The position numbers and the translations under genes are program-made. 64,000 nucleotides of DNA from the NCBI RefSeq assembly GCF_016801985.1, contig NZ_JAEVLS010000004.1:496001-560000 (forward strand). The letters run 5' to 3'. Under the pieces are notes generated by a model. That model made no database searches. It had not been told where the DNA came from and saw only the letters and a list, made by a program, of their open reading frames with translations. The stretch's first letter is position 1. Each line of letters starts with the position of its first letter. Source of the DNA: Steroidobacter gossypii (GTDB taxonomy: Bacteria > Pseudomonadota > Gammaproteobacteria > Steroidobacterales > Steroidobacteraceae). Shown in pieces: positions 1 to 9,300 of the stretch.

Positions 1-2
1 TC

Positions 3-1844
3 GGCGATGCGCATATTCGCTATTTCGACCAGCCGATTGCCCTGGTCGTGGGTGAAACCTTCGAGGCCGCACGCGCCGCGGCCGGATCGATCGACGTTCG
101 CTATGAAAGGCTGCAAGGCGACTTCGAGCCCGAATTGTGCGCGGCGACCTATCGCCCGGAGCGAACCAATGCGGGGTTTGCAACGGACACCTCCGCTGGC
201 GGTTTCGCCAAGGCCTTCGCGCAAGCGCCCGTCAAGGTCGATGCGACCTACACCACGGCGTTCGAAAGTCACAATCCCATGGAGCCGCATGCAGCCATCG
301 CGCAGTGGGAAGGCGATCGGGTCACCATTTACACCGGAACGCAGACGCTTGCGAACGTGCGAGCGTGTGTCGCTGGCACGCTGCAGATCCCGCTCGATAG
401 CGTCAGAGTCGTGAGTCCCTTCATCGGCGGCGGGTTCGGGTCCAAGCTCATTGCGCATGCCGACATCATGCTGGCTGCGCTTGCTGCGCGAGTCTTGCAA
501 CGGCCAGTGAAAGTTGCGATGACACGGCAGCAGATGTTCGCTAACGCCGGCCATCGGCCCCTGTCGATTCAGCAGGTACGACTGGGCGCCGATCGCGACG
601 GCAAACTTATCGCCATCGGTCACGAGGTGTGCTCTTCGACAGCTCGGTTCGAGGAATTTACCGAGCAAACCGGGGTGTTCACGCGCTCGCTCTACGCCGC
701 CGATCATCGCGTGACGCGACACCGGCTGATGCGACTCGACACCAATCGTGGCGAATGGATGCGTGCGCCGGGCGAAGCGCCGGGCATGCTTGCTGTGGAG
801 TCGGCAATGGATGAGCTCGCGCATGCTTTGCAACTCGATCCCATCGAACTGCGGATTCGTAACGAGCCCAATCTGGATGGAACGAGCCTGGATCCGGACC
901 GCGGCATTCCCTTCTCGAGTCGCAATCTCATCGAATGCATGCGGCGCGGAGCTCGTTTGTTCGGATGGGAAAGACGCAGCGCTCGCCCCGGTGCAATTCG
1001 TGAGGGTCGCAAGCTCATCGGCCACGGGATGGCTGCGGCGATTCGTCCCAACTACATCGGCCCGAGTCGTGCTCGCGTCGTCCTGGAGCCTCGCGGGACG
1101 CTTCGAGTGCAGCTCGATATGACCGATATCGGCACAGGCACTTACACCATCCTGACGCAGATTGCGGCGGACGTGATGCAGATGCCTCCAGCCTCCATCA
1201 AGGTCGAGCTCGGTGACAGCCAGTTGCCAACGACCGCCGGATCCGGCGGCTCGTGGGGCGCGGCGAGCGCCGGCTCCGCTGTGCACGACGCGTGTACAAA
1301 GTTGAAGCGTCAGCTGCTGGATCTGCCCGGAATCCCGCCGGGCGGTTTGCAAGCCGAAGGGTCCGTCACCCGCAGTGCTGAATACGACCGCTACTCTCAA
1401 CACGCGTTCGGCGCTCACTTCGCCGAAGTTGCCGTCGATCTCGACACCGCGGAAATTCGCGTTCGCCGCATGCTCGGCGCCTTCGCCGCCGGCCGCATCT
1501 TGAATCCCAAGACGGCGCGATCGCAGATCGTCGGCGGAATGATCTGGGGCATCGGCGCGGCGCTGATGGAGCAGACCCTGCTCGATCCGCTTCATGGCGC
1601 CTTCATCAATCACGACCTCGCGGAATATCACATTCCGGTGAATGCGGACGTCGGGCAGATCGACACGGTCTTCATCGAGGAAGTCGACGAGCGCGCCAAT
1701 GTCTTCGGCAGCAAAGGCATCGGCGAGCTCGGCATCTGCGGCGCCGGCGCGGCAGTCGCCAATGCCGTCTTCAATGCAACCGGAATTCGAGTTCGCGAGT
1801 TCCCCATCACACTCGAGAAGTTGCTGCCGTTTCTTCCCGGCTGA
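3..1844 (+). CDS. Molybdenum hydroxylase large subunit (xanthine dehydrogenase/aldehyde oxidoreductase family), 5'-partial
   Basis: The open frame runs in from the left edge, so the N-terminus is missing; an internal ATG at 48 is not the true start. It binds the molybdopterin-cytosine cofactor and hydroxylates an aldehyde or N-heterocycle, passing electrons to FeS and FAD subunits that would be encoded upstream. The glycine-rich GGGFGSK loop is at about 426-446 and the family's catalytic Glu is in GIGELG at about 1718-1735. The C-terminal half resembles PaoC/YagR-type subunits. The substrate cannot be told from the sequence. Family assignment is firm, subgroup is not. Confidence 0.85.
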   Translation, partial: GDAHIRYFDQPIALVVGETFEAARAAAGSIDVRYERLQGDFEPELCAATYRPERTNAGFATDTSAGGFAKAFAQAPVKVDATYTTAFESHNPMEPHAAIAQWEGDRVTIYTGTQTLANVRACVAGTLQIPLDSVRVVSPFIGGGFGSKLIAHADIMLAALAARVLQRPVKVAMTRQQMFANAGHRPLSIQQVRLGADRDGKLIAIGHEVCSSTARFEEFTEQTGVFTRSLYAADHRVTRHRLMRLDTNRGEWMRAPGEAPGMLAVESAMDELAHALQLDPIELRIRNEPNLDGTSLDPDRGIPFSSRNLIECMRRGARLFGWERRSARPGAIREGRKLIGHGMAAAIRPNYIGPSRARVVLEPRGTLRVQLDMTDIGTGTYTILTQIAADVMQMPPASIKVELGDSQLPTTAGSGGSWGAASAGSAVHDACTKLKRQLLDLPGIPPGGLQAEGSVTRSAEYDRYSQHAFGAHFAEVAVDLDTAEIRVRRMLGAFAAGRILNPKTARSQIVGGMIWGIGAALMEQTLLDPLHGAFINHDLAEYHIPVNADVGQIDTVFIEEVDERANVFGSKGIGELGICGAGAAVANAVFNATGIRVREFPITLEKLLPFLPG

Positions 1845-1859
1845 TTTCGGAGTCATGTC

Positions 1860-3221
1860 ATGCTGAATCGTCGCGCAGTGATGCAGGGCCTGGCGGCAAC
1901 GAGCTTGCTCGCCGGCGCTCGCAGCTGGAGCGAGCAACGGCCTTCCAGGCCCACAGGCTCGCAGGCCTGGAACGTCGAAGCCATCGCCTATCACGATCTC
2001 AAGCGGCGTCCCGGCTTCAAGATGACGCTTCTGGAGCGTGACCGCCGCTGGTATCTGTACACCGGCTGCTTCTGGCATCGCGGTTGGAACATTCTGGACG
2101 TCACCGACCCCGCGCGTCCGGAGTTGGTGAACTTCCTGGAAGGACCGCGGAACACATTCACGTTGCAAGTGGACCTGGCCGACAACACCCTCATCACCGG
2201 CCTGGAAAAAGGGCTTGAAAATGCGCCGTGGGGCCTGGATCCGCAGGGCTCTTATGAAGAAGGCGTGCTGCTGTGGGATCTCACCGATCCCATCAAGCCC
2301 CGGCAAGTGGGTCACTACCGAACTGGCGGGCGCGGCACGCATCGCAATGCCTATCAAGGCGGCCGCTACATGCATCTCGCCGCCGGCGCATCCGGATACA
2401 GCGGAAATATCTACTCGATCGTCGACATCCAGGACCGCGCGCATCCGCGCGAAGTCGGTCGATGGTGGGCGCCCGGACAGGAAAGCGCTCGGGATGCTGG
2501 CGCTGCGCGCACCGAGCGAGAGCAGGCGACATCGCACGGCATGTGTCACATCGAAGGCAAAGACGTCTCGCTGCATGGGCCGGCGGTGATCGAAGGCAAT
2601 CGCGCCTGGTTGCCCTATGGCGCGGCCGGTCTCATTGTGCTGGACATCTCGGATGTGAGACAGCCGAAACAGATTGCTCGGATTCCATTCAGCCCGCCGT
2701 TTCATTCGACCTTCGGCGTGCACACCGTCATGCCAGTCGCCGAACGGGGCGTTGCCTATGTCAGCTCGGAAGATACTTCGTATGGCAAAGGCGCCGCGCA
2801 CTTCGCGGGCATCGTGGATATCCGTGAGCCCACTCGCCCCACGCTCATCTCGCTGTTTCCAGAACCGATTCCGCCCGCAGGCGCCAGCTATCGAAGTTTC
2901 TCCGAGCGCCCGGGCTGGAGCGGCCCGCACAACACCAACCAGTTGCAGCACAATCCCGCAGTCCAGAAACAAGGCGACCTGTTCTACATGGCGCACTTCA
3001 ACGCGGGCCTGCGGATCTACGATGTCTCACATGCCCGTCTGCCGCGTGAAGTCGGCTGGTTCATGCCGCCCGATCCGACCGAGCGACTCGGCCCCATGCC
3101 GCAGGGGCCCCTGGTGACGCAAACCGAGGATGTGCTGGTCGACCGTCGAGGCAACATCTTTATCACCGACAAGAACCAGGGGCTCTGGGTGCTCCGTTAT
3201 ACCGGCCCGCGCGCGCCGTAG
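1860..3221 (+). CDS. Exported LVIVD-repeat beta-propeller protein
   Basis: 453 residues, starting 15 bp after the molybdoenzyme gene and probably co-transcribed. The N-terminus has an RR pair followed by a short hydrophobic stretch (NRRAVMQGLAATSLLAGA), so a Tat-type signal peptide is likely. The body carries at least five repeats of the type ILDVTDPARPELV, IVDIQDRAHPREV, VLDISDVRQPKQI, IVDIREPTRPTLI and IYDVSHARLPREV. These are LVIVD repeats, which fold as a beta-propeller in extracytoplasmic proteins. No catalytic residues can be named. A role alongside the upstream oxidoreductase is inferred only from position. Confidence 0.7.
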   Translation: MLNRRAVMQGLAATSLLAGARSWSEQRPSRPTGSQAWNVEAIAYHDLKRRPGFKMTLLERDRRWYLYTGCFWHRGWNILDVTDPARPELVNFLEGPRNTFTLQVDLADNTLITGLEKGLENAPWGLDPQGSYEEGVLLWDLTDPIKPRQVGHYRTGGRGTHRNAYQGGRYMHLAAGASGYSGNIYSIVDIQDRAHPREVGRWWAPGQESARDAGAARTEREQATSHGMCHIEGKDVSLHGPAVIEGNRAWLPYGAAGLIVLDISDVRQPKQIARIPFSPPFHSTFGVHTVMPVAERGVAYVSSEDTSYGKGAAHFAGIVDIREPTRPTLISLFPEPIPPAGASYRSFSERPGWSGPHNTNQLQHNPAVQKQGDLFYMAHFNAGLRIYDVSHARLPREVGWFMPPDPTERLGPMPQGPLVTQTEDVLVDRRGNIFITDKNQGLWVLRYTGPRAP

Positions 3222-3288
3222 AGGATTGCAGAGGTCGAGCCGGGGCCAACACAGCCTGCGCGGGTGTTGGATCGAGCGGATCAGTCGA

Positions 3289-4590
3289 TCAAGTCGCAGT
3301 GGTAGATGACGCGCCAGAAGCGGCGCCGTGTATGGGTGCTTTGGCTGCAGTGCGCCGAGCGTTGAGCCCGTGCTTCTTGAGCAGCGTTTGTACGTGGCTT
3401 CGATTCATGCCGATATTGCGCGCGAGGTTGGTCACGCTGAAGTTCGCCTTCGCCAGACACTCCTGCAGATAGATGCGCTCGGCTTCATCGCTCGCCTTGC
3501 GCTTGGCGTCGAGCAGCGACGTCGCTGCCGCGTCAGGCTCGGCTTGTACAGCGCGCTCCGGCACTCGGCTGCGCACATTCTCCGGCAGATGCTCGATATC
3601 CGCGGTGTCGGCGGCCAGGCAGGAGATGCGAAAGATGATATTGCGCAGCTCGCGAATGTTGCCCGGATAATCGTAAGCATCGAGGAAGCTCGTCAGCCGT
3701 CGCGACAACTTCACCGGCTGCCGCTGCAGCCTCGCCGCCGCCTCGTTGGCGAGATATTCGATCAACAGCGCAATCTCGTCGCGGCGTTCGCGCAGTGCCG
3801 GCAAGGTGAGATGAATGATGCTGAGTCGATAATAGAGATCTTCTCGAAACGCGCCGGCCTTGCACATCTCCAGGAGATTCTTGTTGGTGGCGGCGACGAT
3901 GCGAGCGTCGACGCTGATGACCTGGTCGGAACCGACGCGCTGAATCTCGTTGGATTGCAGAACGCGCAGCAGCTTCACCTGTCCGATCAGAGGCAGCTCG
4001 CCGATTTCGTCCAGGAAGATGGTGCCGCCGTTGGCAGCTTCGAATTTGCCCGCGCGATCGGCGCTCGCGCCCGTGAACGCCCCACGCTTGTGGCCGAATA
4101 ACTCGGACTCGAGCAGATTCTCGGGAATCGCTCCGCAATTCACGGTGATATACGGACGCTCCGCGCGGTTGCCGTTCGCGTGGATGACTTTCGCCATCAA
4201 CTCCTTGCCTGTGCCGCTCTCGCCATCGATGAGCACGGGCAGATCGGTACGCGCGGCCTTCTCGGCAATCTCCAATGACTCGATCAGCTTCGGGCTGTCG
4301 CCAAATACGCCTTCGAACTGAAAATCTCTCTCCAGCAGCGCATGCCGACGTTGCGCGACGCTCAGGTTGCGAGGCGTCGAGGCGCTCGCCTTGACGAAGC
4401 GCTCCGTGTGCGAGAGCCGCAACACTTCCTCGCGCAGCGTGGTGCATTGATTCAGGAGCTTGTTGATCTGCGGCCGGTCGAGACTCTGCGCCCAACGCAA
4501 GGTGGAGCGCAGAATCTCGATCTTCTCCAGCAAGGCTGCATAGGAAATCGTCGTCTCGGGCTGCAAGTCGACGGTCTTCATTGCGGCCAT
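3289..4590 (-). CDS. Sigma-54-dependent transcriptional activator (bacterial enhancer-binding protein)
   Basis: 433 residues if started at the ATG at 4590, which has GGAG eight bases upstream and begins 14 bp after the foldase stop; an in-frame ATG at 4650 would overlap that gene. The AAA+ domain has Walker A GESGTGKE (about 123-130), the sigma-54 contact loop GAFTGA (170-175) and Walker B TIFLDEIGE (about 190-198). A Fis-type helix-turn-helix is near the C-terminus. The first about 95 residues are an unassigned sensory region with no receiver domain. Two strong sigma-54 promoters, in front of the two peptide genes nearby, make it the likely activator of those genes (inference). Confidence 0.93.
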   Translation of the reverse strand: MAAMKTVDLQPETTISYAALLEKIEILRSTLRWAQSLDRPQINKLLNQCTTLREEVLRLSHTERFVKASASTPRNLSVAQRRHALLERDFQFEGVFGDSPKLIESLEIAEKAARTDLPVLIDGESGTGKELMAKVIHANGNRAERPYITVNCGAIPENLLESELFGHKRGAFTGASADRAGKFEAANGGTIFLDEIGELPLIGQVKLLRVLQSNEIQRVGSDQVISVDARIVAATNKNLLEMCKAGAFREDLYYRLSIIHLTLPALRERRDEIALLIEYLANEAAARLQRQPVKLSRRLTSFLDAYDYPGNIRELRNIIFRISCLAADTADIEHLPENVRSRVPERAVQAEPDAAATSLLDAKRKASDEAERIYLQECLAKANFSVTNLARNIGMNRSHVQTLLKKHGLNARRTAAKAPIHGAASGASSTTAT

Positions 4591-4604
4591 GGCTTGAGCT
4601 CCGA

Positions 4605-5357
4605 TCACATGATCTCGAGCCGGTGCTCGCTGGCCTGCGCCGCCAGCCATTGCTCCTTGAGCAGGCGACGGATCTCCGACTTGGTGTCCTCGTCCAGCGT
4701 GGCCGGCCGCTTGTCGTTGATCATGAAAATCTCGAAGCAGGTGCCATCCGCGGAGGCGAACGGCCCGAGAATCTCACCCGGCTTGGCATGGAACACTTTG
4801 GCCTCCACATCGCCGCGCAAGGCGCCGCGCAGCACGCTGCCGATATGACCGCCTGAGCTGCGCGTATCGGCAATGGAGTGCTCCTGTGCGAGCCCGGAGA
4901 ACTGTTCCGGCTCGTCGCTCAGGATCGCCATGATCTCCCTGGCGGTGCCTTCGGACTCCACCACGATGTGACTCACGTCGATGCTGTCGAACTGCGGCGA
5001 GTTCAGACGGAAGAACTGCTCCACCTTCTCCTCGGTGACCACCTGTTCCATCATCTTCTCGAAGCACAGCATTTCGGTCACGAACTGCTCGTACTCCTCG
5101 GGCGTGACCTTCAAGCCTTCCAGGTAACGCCGCATATCCACCGCGCGGTGCAGCCCATTCACGCGGCGGATCTGGTCGGCGCGCTCCTGAACCGCTTCGG
5201 GCGTCAGCCGGATGCCGAGTCGCCTGGCCGAATGCACCGCGAGCTTTTCCTGGACGACATCATCGATGAGCGCGTCGAACCGGCCGCTCAACTTCAGCAG
5301 CTTGACGAAGCTGTCGGAGCTGATGATCTCGTCATTGATGCGAATGAGATTAGTCAT
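4605..5357 (-). CDS. PpiC/parvulin-type peptidyl-prolyl isomerase, probably a peptide-maturation or export foldase
   Basis: 250 residues from the ATG at 5357, which has GGGGAG about eight bases upstream; the open frame extends to 5663 but without support. The N-terminal half is helical and SurA/PpiC-like. The parvulin domain spans roughly 115-220, with SHIVVESEG, the spaced GGHIG and the C-terminal strand of the fold. There is no signal peptide, so it should act in the cytoplasm, unlike SurA. Foldases of this kind recur beside C39-peptidase exporters. It follows a leader-like peptide by 55 bp and precedes the sigma-54 activator by 14 bp, forming one operon. Confidence 0.85.
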   Translation of the reverse strand: MTNLIRINDEIISSDSFVKLLKLSGRFDALIDDVVQEKLAVHSARRLGIRLTPEAVQERADQIRRVNGLHRAVDMRRYLEGLKVTPEEYEQFVTEMLCFEKMMEQVVTEEKVEQFFRLNSPQFDSIDVSHIVVESEGTAREIMAILSDEPEQFSGLAQEHSIADTRSSGGHIGSVLRGALRGDVEAKVFHAKPGEILGPFASADGTCFEIFMINDKRPATLDEDTKSEIRRLLKEQWLAAQASEHRLEIM

Positions 5358-5412
5358 GACGATCACTCCCCGAGAAATGTAACTTGGAAATAAACATCCA
5401 TCGCGGACATCG

Positions 5413-5679
5413 CTACTGTGATCCGTCCTCGCGCGTTCGTCCAGGCCGTCTAAAGTGCATGTTCGGTTGCAAGGGCTCGATCGGCAGCGGACGAAGATGC
5501 GCCGACCATCGATTGCTGGCGGCGCGCATGCCGGTGGCGCTGTGCCTGGTGTGCAGCAGGAAGAATGCGGTCGTTTGTTTCGGCCAAAGCTTGCGTGCGC
5601 CGAGACCGATGATCGCGCGCATCGCCTCGCGATCCAGCTCGATGCTCTGTTCGAGGTCCGCAATGATGAGCTCGCTCAT
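5413..5679 (-). CDS. Small protein with a double-glycine-type leader; possible third precursor peptide
   Basis: 88 residues with an excellent ribosome binding site (GGGGGGAG just upstream of the ATG at 5679). The N-terminus, MSELIIADLEQSIELDREAM, matches the leaders of the two precursor genes in pattern: MNxLxIxDL, then LDRxAM, then a hydrophobic residue before glycines. The expected GG is replaced by GLG (IIGLGA). The remaining about 60 residues are basic, rich in Arg and Pro, and unlike the Tyr/Trp-rich cores. It could be a divergent precursor, a decoy leader, a leader-binding accessory or an immunity protein. It heads the operon with the foldase and activator. Confidence 0.6.
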   Translation of the reverse strand: MSELIIADLEQSIELDREAMRAIIGLGARKLWPKQTTAFFLLHTRHSATGMRAASNRWSAHLRPLPIEPLQPNMHFRRPGRTREDGSQ

Positions 5680-5788
5680 GACTCCCCCCTCGCTTGCGCC
5701 GTCGATGACGGTTTCATTCCAACATCGCGAGCGAATCGTGTTGGCGCCGACCCAACTGCCCGAGCTGCGTGGCCGCCGCGCCGCGTTG

Positions 5789-5799
5789 CACGAATGTTT
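5789..5799 (+). promoter_or_regulatory. Candidate upstream activator site CACGAATGTTT
   Basis: The 11-mer lies about 70 bp upstream of the -24 element of peptide gene 1. The same 11-mer is found about 95 bp upstream of the -24 element of peptide gene 2, in the opposite orientation relative to transcription. Activators of sigma-54 polymerase bind at such distances, so this is a plausible enhancer half-site. A chance match is not excluded. Confidence 0.3.
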
Positions 5800-5866
5800 G
5801 CTCGCTCAACTATTTCTCCGCTCGCATCAGCCACCTATAAAAATCATTCGGCTCCGTGACAGCCCC

Positions 5867-5882
5867 TGGCATGCCGCCTGCA
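5867..5882 (+). promoter_or_regulatory. Sigma-54 promoter of peptide gene 1
   Basis: TGGCATGCCGCCTGCA fits the -24/-12 consensus TGGCACG-N4-TTGCA with the obligatory GG (5868-5869) and GC (5880-5881) ten bases apart. Transcription would begin near 5892, leaving a leader of about 62 nt before the ATG at 5955. Confidence 0.8.
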
Positions 5883-5893
5883 ATTTCCTGGTC

Positions 5894-5913
5894 AAGCGCG
5901 ACGCAAAGCGCTT
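5894..5913 (+). promoter_or_regulatory. Conserved 5'-leader hairpin of peptide gene 1
   Basis: AAGCGC and GCGCTT flank the 8-nt loop GACGCAAA at the predicted 5' end of the transcript. The same stem with the loop GACGCGAA occurs in the leader of peptide gene 2 (21995-22014). Surrounding leader sequence differs more, so the stem may be selected. Its function is unknown. Confidence 0.45.
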
Positions 5914-5954
5914 TGACGGCAACCCACTCAACCACTTGTTCCGGAGTTACTGAC

Positions 5955-6215
5955 ATGAACACTTTGAGCATCAACGACATCAACGTTTCTGAAGCCCTCG
6001 ATCGCGCGGCGATGACCGAACTGAACGGCGGTAGCGCGTATCACTACAAGGGCGCCACGATCTACACCAGCGCCTGGAGTGGCTACACGCTGATGTCCGC
6101 GCAGTACCAGGGCTACGCCTACCACGACGGCGGCTGGGCCCGTAAGTACTCCGAAACCTGGCGCCGTACTCGAGTCCAGACGGAGTACAGCTACTGGGAT
6201 CACTTCGTGAAGTAA
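5955..6215 (+). CDS. Double-glycine-leader precursor peptide 1 (Tyr/Trp-rich core)
   Basis: 86 residues from the ATG at 5955, with GGAG eight bases upstream. The leader is residues 1-26 and ends in LNGG, matching cleavage by a C39 peptidase. The predicted core is 60 residues, begins SAYHYKGATIYT and ends SYWDHFVK; it holds ten Tyr and four Trp and no Cys. That argues against lanthionine or sactionine chemistry, and no modifying enzyme is seen nearby. It is transcribed from a sigma-54 promoter and followed by a terminator. The C39-ABC exporter gene starts 3' of it on the opposite strand. A bacteriocin-like or signalling role is inferred; I do not recognise the family. Confidence 0.85.
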   Translation: MNTLSINDINVSEALDRAAMTELNGGSAYHYKGATIYTSAWSGYTLMSAQYQGYAYHDGGWARKYSETWRRTRVQTEYSYWDHFVK

Positions 6216-6233
6216 GCCTCGCGCTCGTCGCAG

Positions 6234-6264
6234 GGCGGAGGTCCGAAAGGACCTCCGCCTTTTT
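6234..6264 (+). terminator. Rho-independent terminator after peptide gene 1
   Basis: An 11-bp perfect stem (GGCGGAGGTCC / GGACCTCCGCC) with a GAAA tetraloop is followed by a T run at 6260-6264. A closely related hairpin lies 3' of peptide gene 2. Confidence 0.9.
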
Positions 6265-6302
6265 GTTTGCAACCGGCTCGAATCACAACGAAGCGACCGC
6301 CC

Positions 6303-9300
6303 TTACGCCGCGCTCATCATCTGCTTCTGCACCAGCTGGTGATACATGCCTCGCCGCTCGATCAGCTCGGCATGCACGCCTTCCTCCACGATGCTGCCGT
6401 TGTAAAGCACCAGGATCTTGTCCGCATTCATGATCGTGCTCAGTCGGTGCGCGATGACGATCGAGGTGCGCCCCTTCAGCACGTCCTGCATGTTGCGAAG
6501 AATGTTGCTTTCGGATTGGCTGTCGAGCGCCGAGGTGGCCTCGTCCAGAATCAGCACCCGAGGATCGTGATACAGCGCTCGGGCGATGCACAGGCGCTGC
6601 GCCTGCCCGCCCGACAGGCCCATGCCTCGCTCGCCGACGACCTGCTCGTAGCCGAGCGGCATGGCGCTGATGAAGTTGTGAGCATCGGCCATCTTGGCCA
6701 CCTCGACCACTCGGCGTCGGTCGGGATTCTCGTCGCCGGCCGCGATGTTCTCGGCCACCGTACCCGAGAACAGCAGATTGTTCTGCATCACATAGCCGAG
6801 CTGCGCCCGGTAATATTCCTTCTCGACCAGCTTCATGTCGTAGCCGTCGACATAGATGGTGCCTTCGCTCGGTCCATAGAAGCCCGCAATCAGCTTGGCC
6901 AGGGTGGTCTTGCCGGAGCCGCTCTGGCCCACGATGGCGACCAGCTGGCCGGGCTCGACGGCGAAGCGCAAGCTCTCCAGCACGAAACGACTGTCGTTGC
7001 CGCCGTAACGGAAGAACACGTTGTCGAAGCGGATGTCGCCCTTGAGATCGGGCAGCATGATGCGCGATTCGATGTCCTGCGGCCGCTGTTCGGGCTCCAG
7101 ATCCAGCACATCGCCCAACCGCTCCATCGCAACCCCGGTCTCCTGCAGCTGATCCCACAGGCCGATCAGGCCCATGACGGGCGAGATGGCGCTACCCATC
7201 AACATGGTGAACGCGATCAGCTGGCCGATGGACAGCTCACCGTTCAGCACCTGTGTGGCGCCGATCCACAGAATCACGACCGAGCCGGCCGCGCTCAGCA
7301 GTTGTCCGGTGAATCCCACCAGCAGGTCGAAGCGCTGCGCGCGGTACTGCACATCCAGCGCTTTGGCGTAGCGGCCTTCCCAACGCATGCGCATCGGGCG
7401 CTCGATGCCCATGGCCTTGACCGTCTCCGCGCCGCTGAGCGTCTCCATCAGCACCGACTCGGCGTCGGTGGACGTCTCGAACGAGCGCCGTGCGTATTGT
7501 TTGATTCTTGGCGTCACCAGCACGGTGAGCACCCCGAGCGGCACCATGAAGGCGATCAGCAGCAGGGTCAGCTTGACGCTGTAGAGAAACATCACGAAGA
7601 AGTAGATGAACGCCATCAGCGCGTTCAACAGGGTGCTCACCGTCGACTCGGTGAGGAAATTGCGCACCTTCATGTTCTCCTGGAACCGCGCAAAGATGTC
7701 GCCGGTGCGTCGTTTGTTGAAAAAATCCAGCGGCAACGACAGTGTGTGCCGGAAGAACTGCGAGATCATCTCGAAATCGAGATTGCGCCGGATGTAATTG
7801 GCCAGAAAGCCGCGCATCAGCGTAGTCAGCTTGGTGAACACGTGGGTGATGATCAAGCCCACGATCAGCACGTGCAGCAGATTGATATTGTTGTGGACCA
7901 CCACGCGATCGAGGATGTTTTGCACGATGATGGGCGGTGCGACGCCCAGCAGCTCGATCACCAGAGTGGCCATGGCCACGTAACCCAGCACGCGCTTGAA
8001 CGGCTTGAGGTAGCCGACGAAGCGCATCCACGGCGACTGGTCGGCCCGAGTCGGCGAAAAGTCGGCGCCCGGCGTGAACACCAGACAAGTGCCGGTCCAA
8101 CCCTTCTCGAAATCCGCGGCGTCCATTTTCGCGAAGCCGCGGCCCGGGTCGGCAACCCACACGTGTTGTTTCGACACGCCGTAAACCACGATGTAGTGGT
8201 ATCCCTCCCAGTGCGCGATGAATGGCAACTCGAAGCCCAGCATGGAGTCGTATGTGCACTTCATGCCGCGAGCATTGAACCCCAGCGACTCGCCCACTCG
8301 CGCGAGACTGTCGAGCGTGGCGCCCTCGGTCGTGACATTCGCCATCTCGCGCAATTTTCCTAGCGTGATGCCGATGCCATAGCGCTTGCAGATCATGGCG
8401 AGGCAGGCGGCGCCGCAGTCGGCTTCTTCCGCTTGTTCCACCAGCTCGAAGCGCGGCAGAACTTTCTCTCCGGCGCCGGCGCGACCGGTGAAGTCGAGCA
8501 ACAAGCGACGGCCTCTGCGTCCGGCGAGTTGTTTCTGTCGCTCGAGCTCACGATCGGCGGTCTTGATCCTGTTTTCCAGGAATTCCTTGATCTGCGGCTT
8601 GCGCTCCAGCAGCAGCCGCAACGTGTCGGTGGGAATCACCAGCAGCACCGAATCGGTTTCAGCGATCACCGAAGCCGGCTGCTCGCCGGCATTGAGCGCC
8701 GCGGACTCACCGAAGAACTCGCCTTGCCGAGCAGTGCCGATGGAATACTGTGTGCCTTGTTCTTCGCGCGTGATCCTGACTTTGCCTTGCCGCACCACAT
8801 AGAGTCGGCGGTCTTCGGAGGATCCTTGCGTCAGCACGGTGGCGCCCGCTTCCACACGCTTGACGCCGAGACTGCGCACCAGCTGCGCAAGTTCAGCCTG
8901 CTCCACCTTGCCTTTGAGATCGAACAGGCGGCTGACCGCACCGCCGGCCATGCGTATCGCTGTGTAGCTGGTGAGAAACGTCGCAGCATCCTTGTTGTTG
9001 GCGAGCACGGGTGCGATGGCCTCGCGCGACAGGAACAGAATCTCGGTCTTGGCGGAGGCGCGGGCCGAAACGTCGTGGACATGCTCGCGCAATGCGCCGA
9101 TCTCGGCCACCACATCGCCCGCCTTACGCACGCCCTGGCTGACTTCCTTGCCATTGTCGTCACTGAACAGCCGGACGCTGCCCGAGCGCACCACGTACAA
9201 GCCGGTGTTCTTCTGTCCCGCCTCGAACACGGGTTGTCCGAACTCGTACCAGTGCGAATCCACATACGTCGCCAGCTGCTGCAGATCGGCGGCGGTGAAT

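Noticed and set aside
5680-5866. A sigma-54 promoter for the leader-like protein-foldase-activator operon
   Set aside because: I looked on the minus strand for GG-N10-GC with TGGCAC context and found only poor matches.
6267-8363. A 698-codon frame antisense to the C39 exporter
   Set aside because: Its His/Gln/Arg-rich composition and antisense position mark it as a codon-bias shadow.
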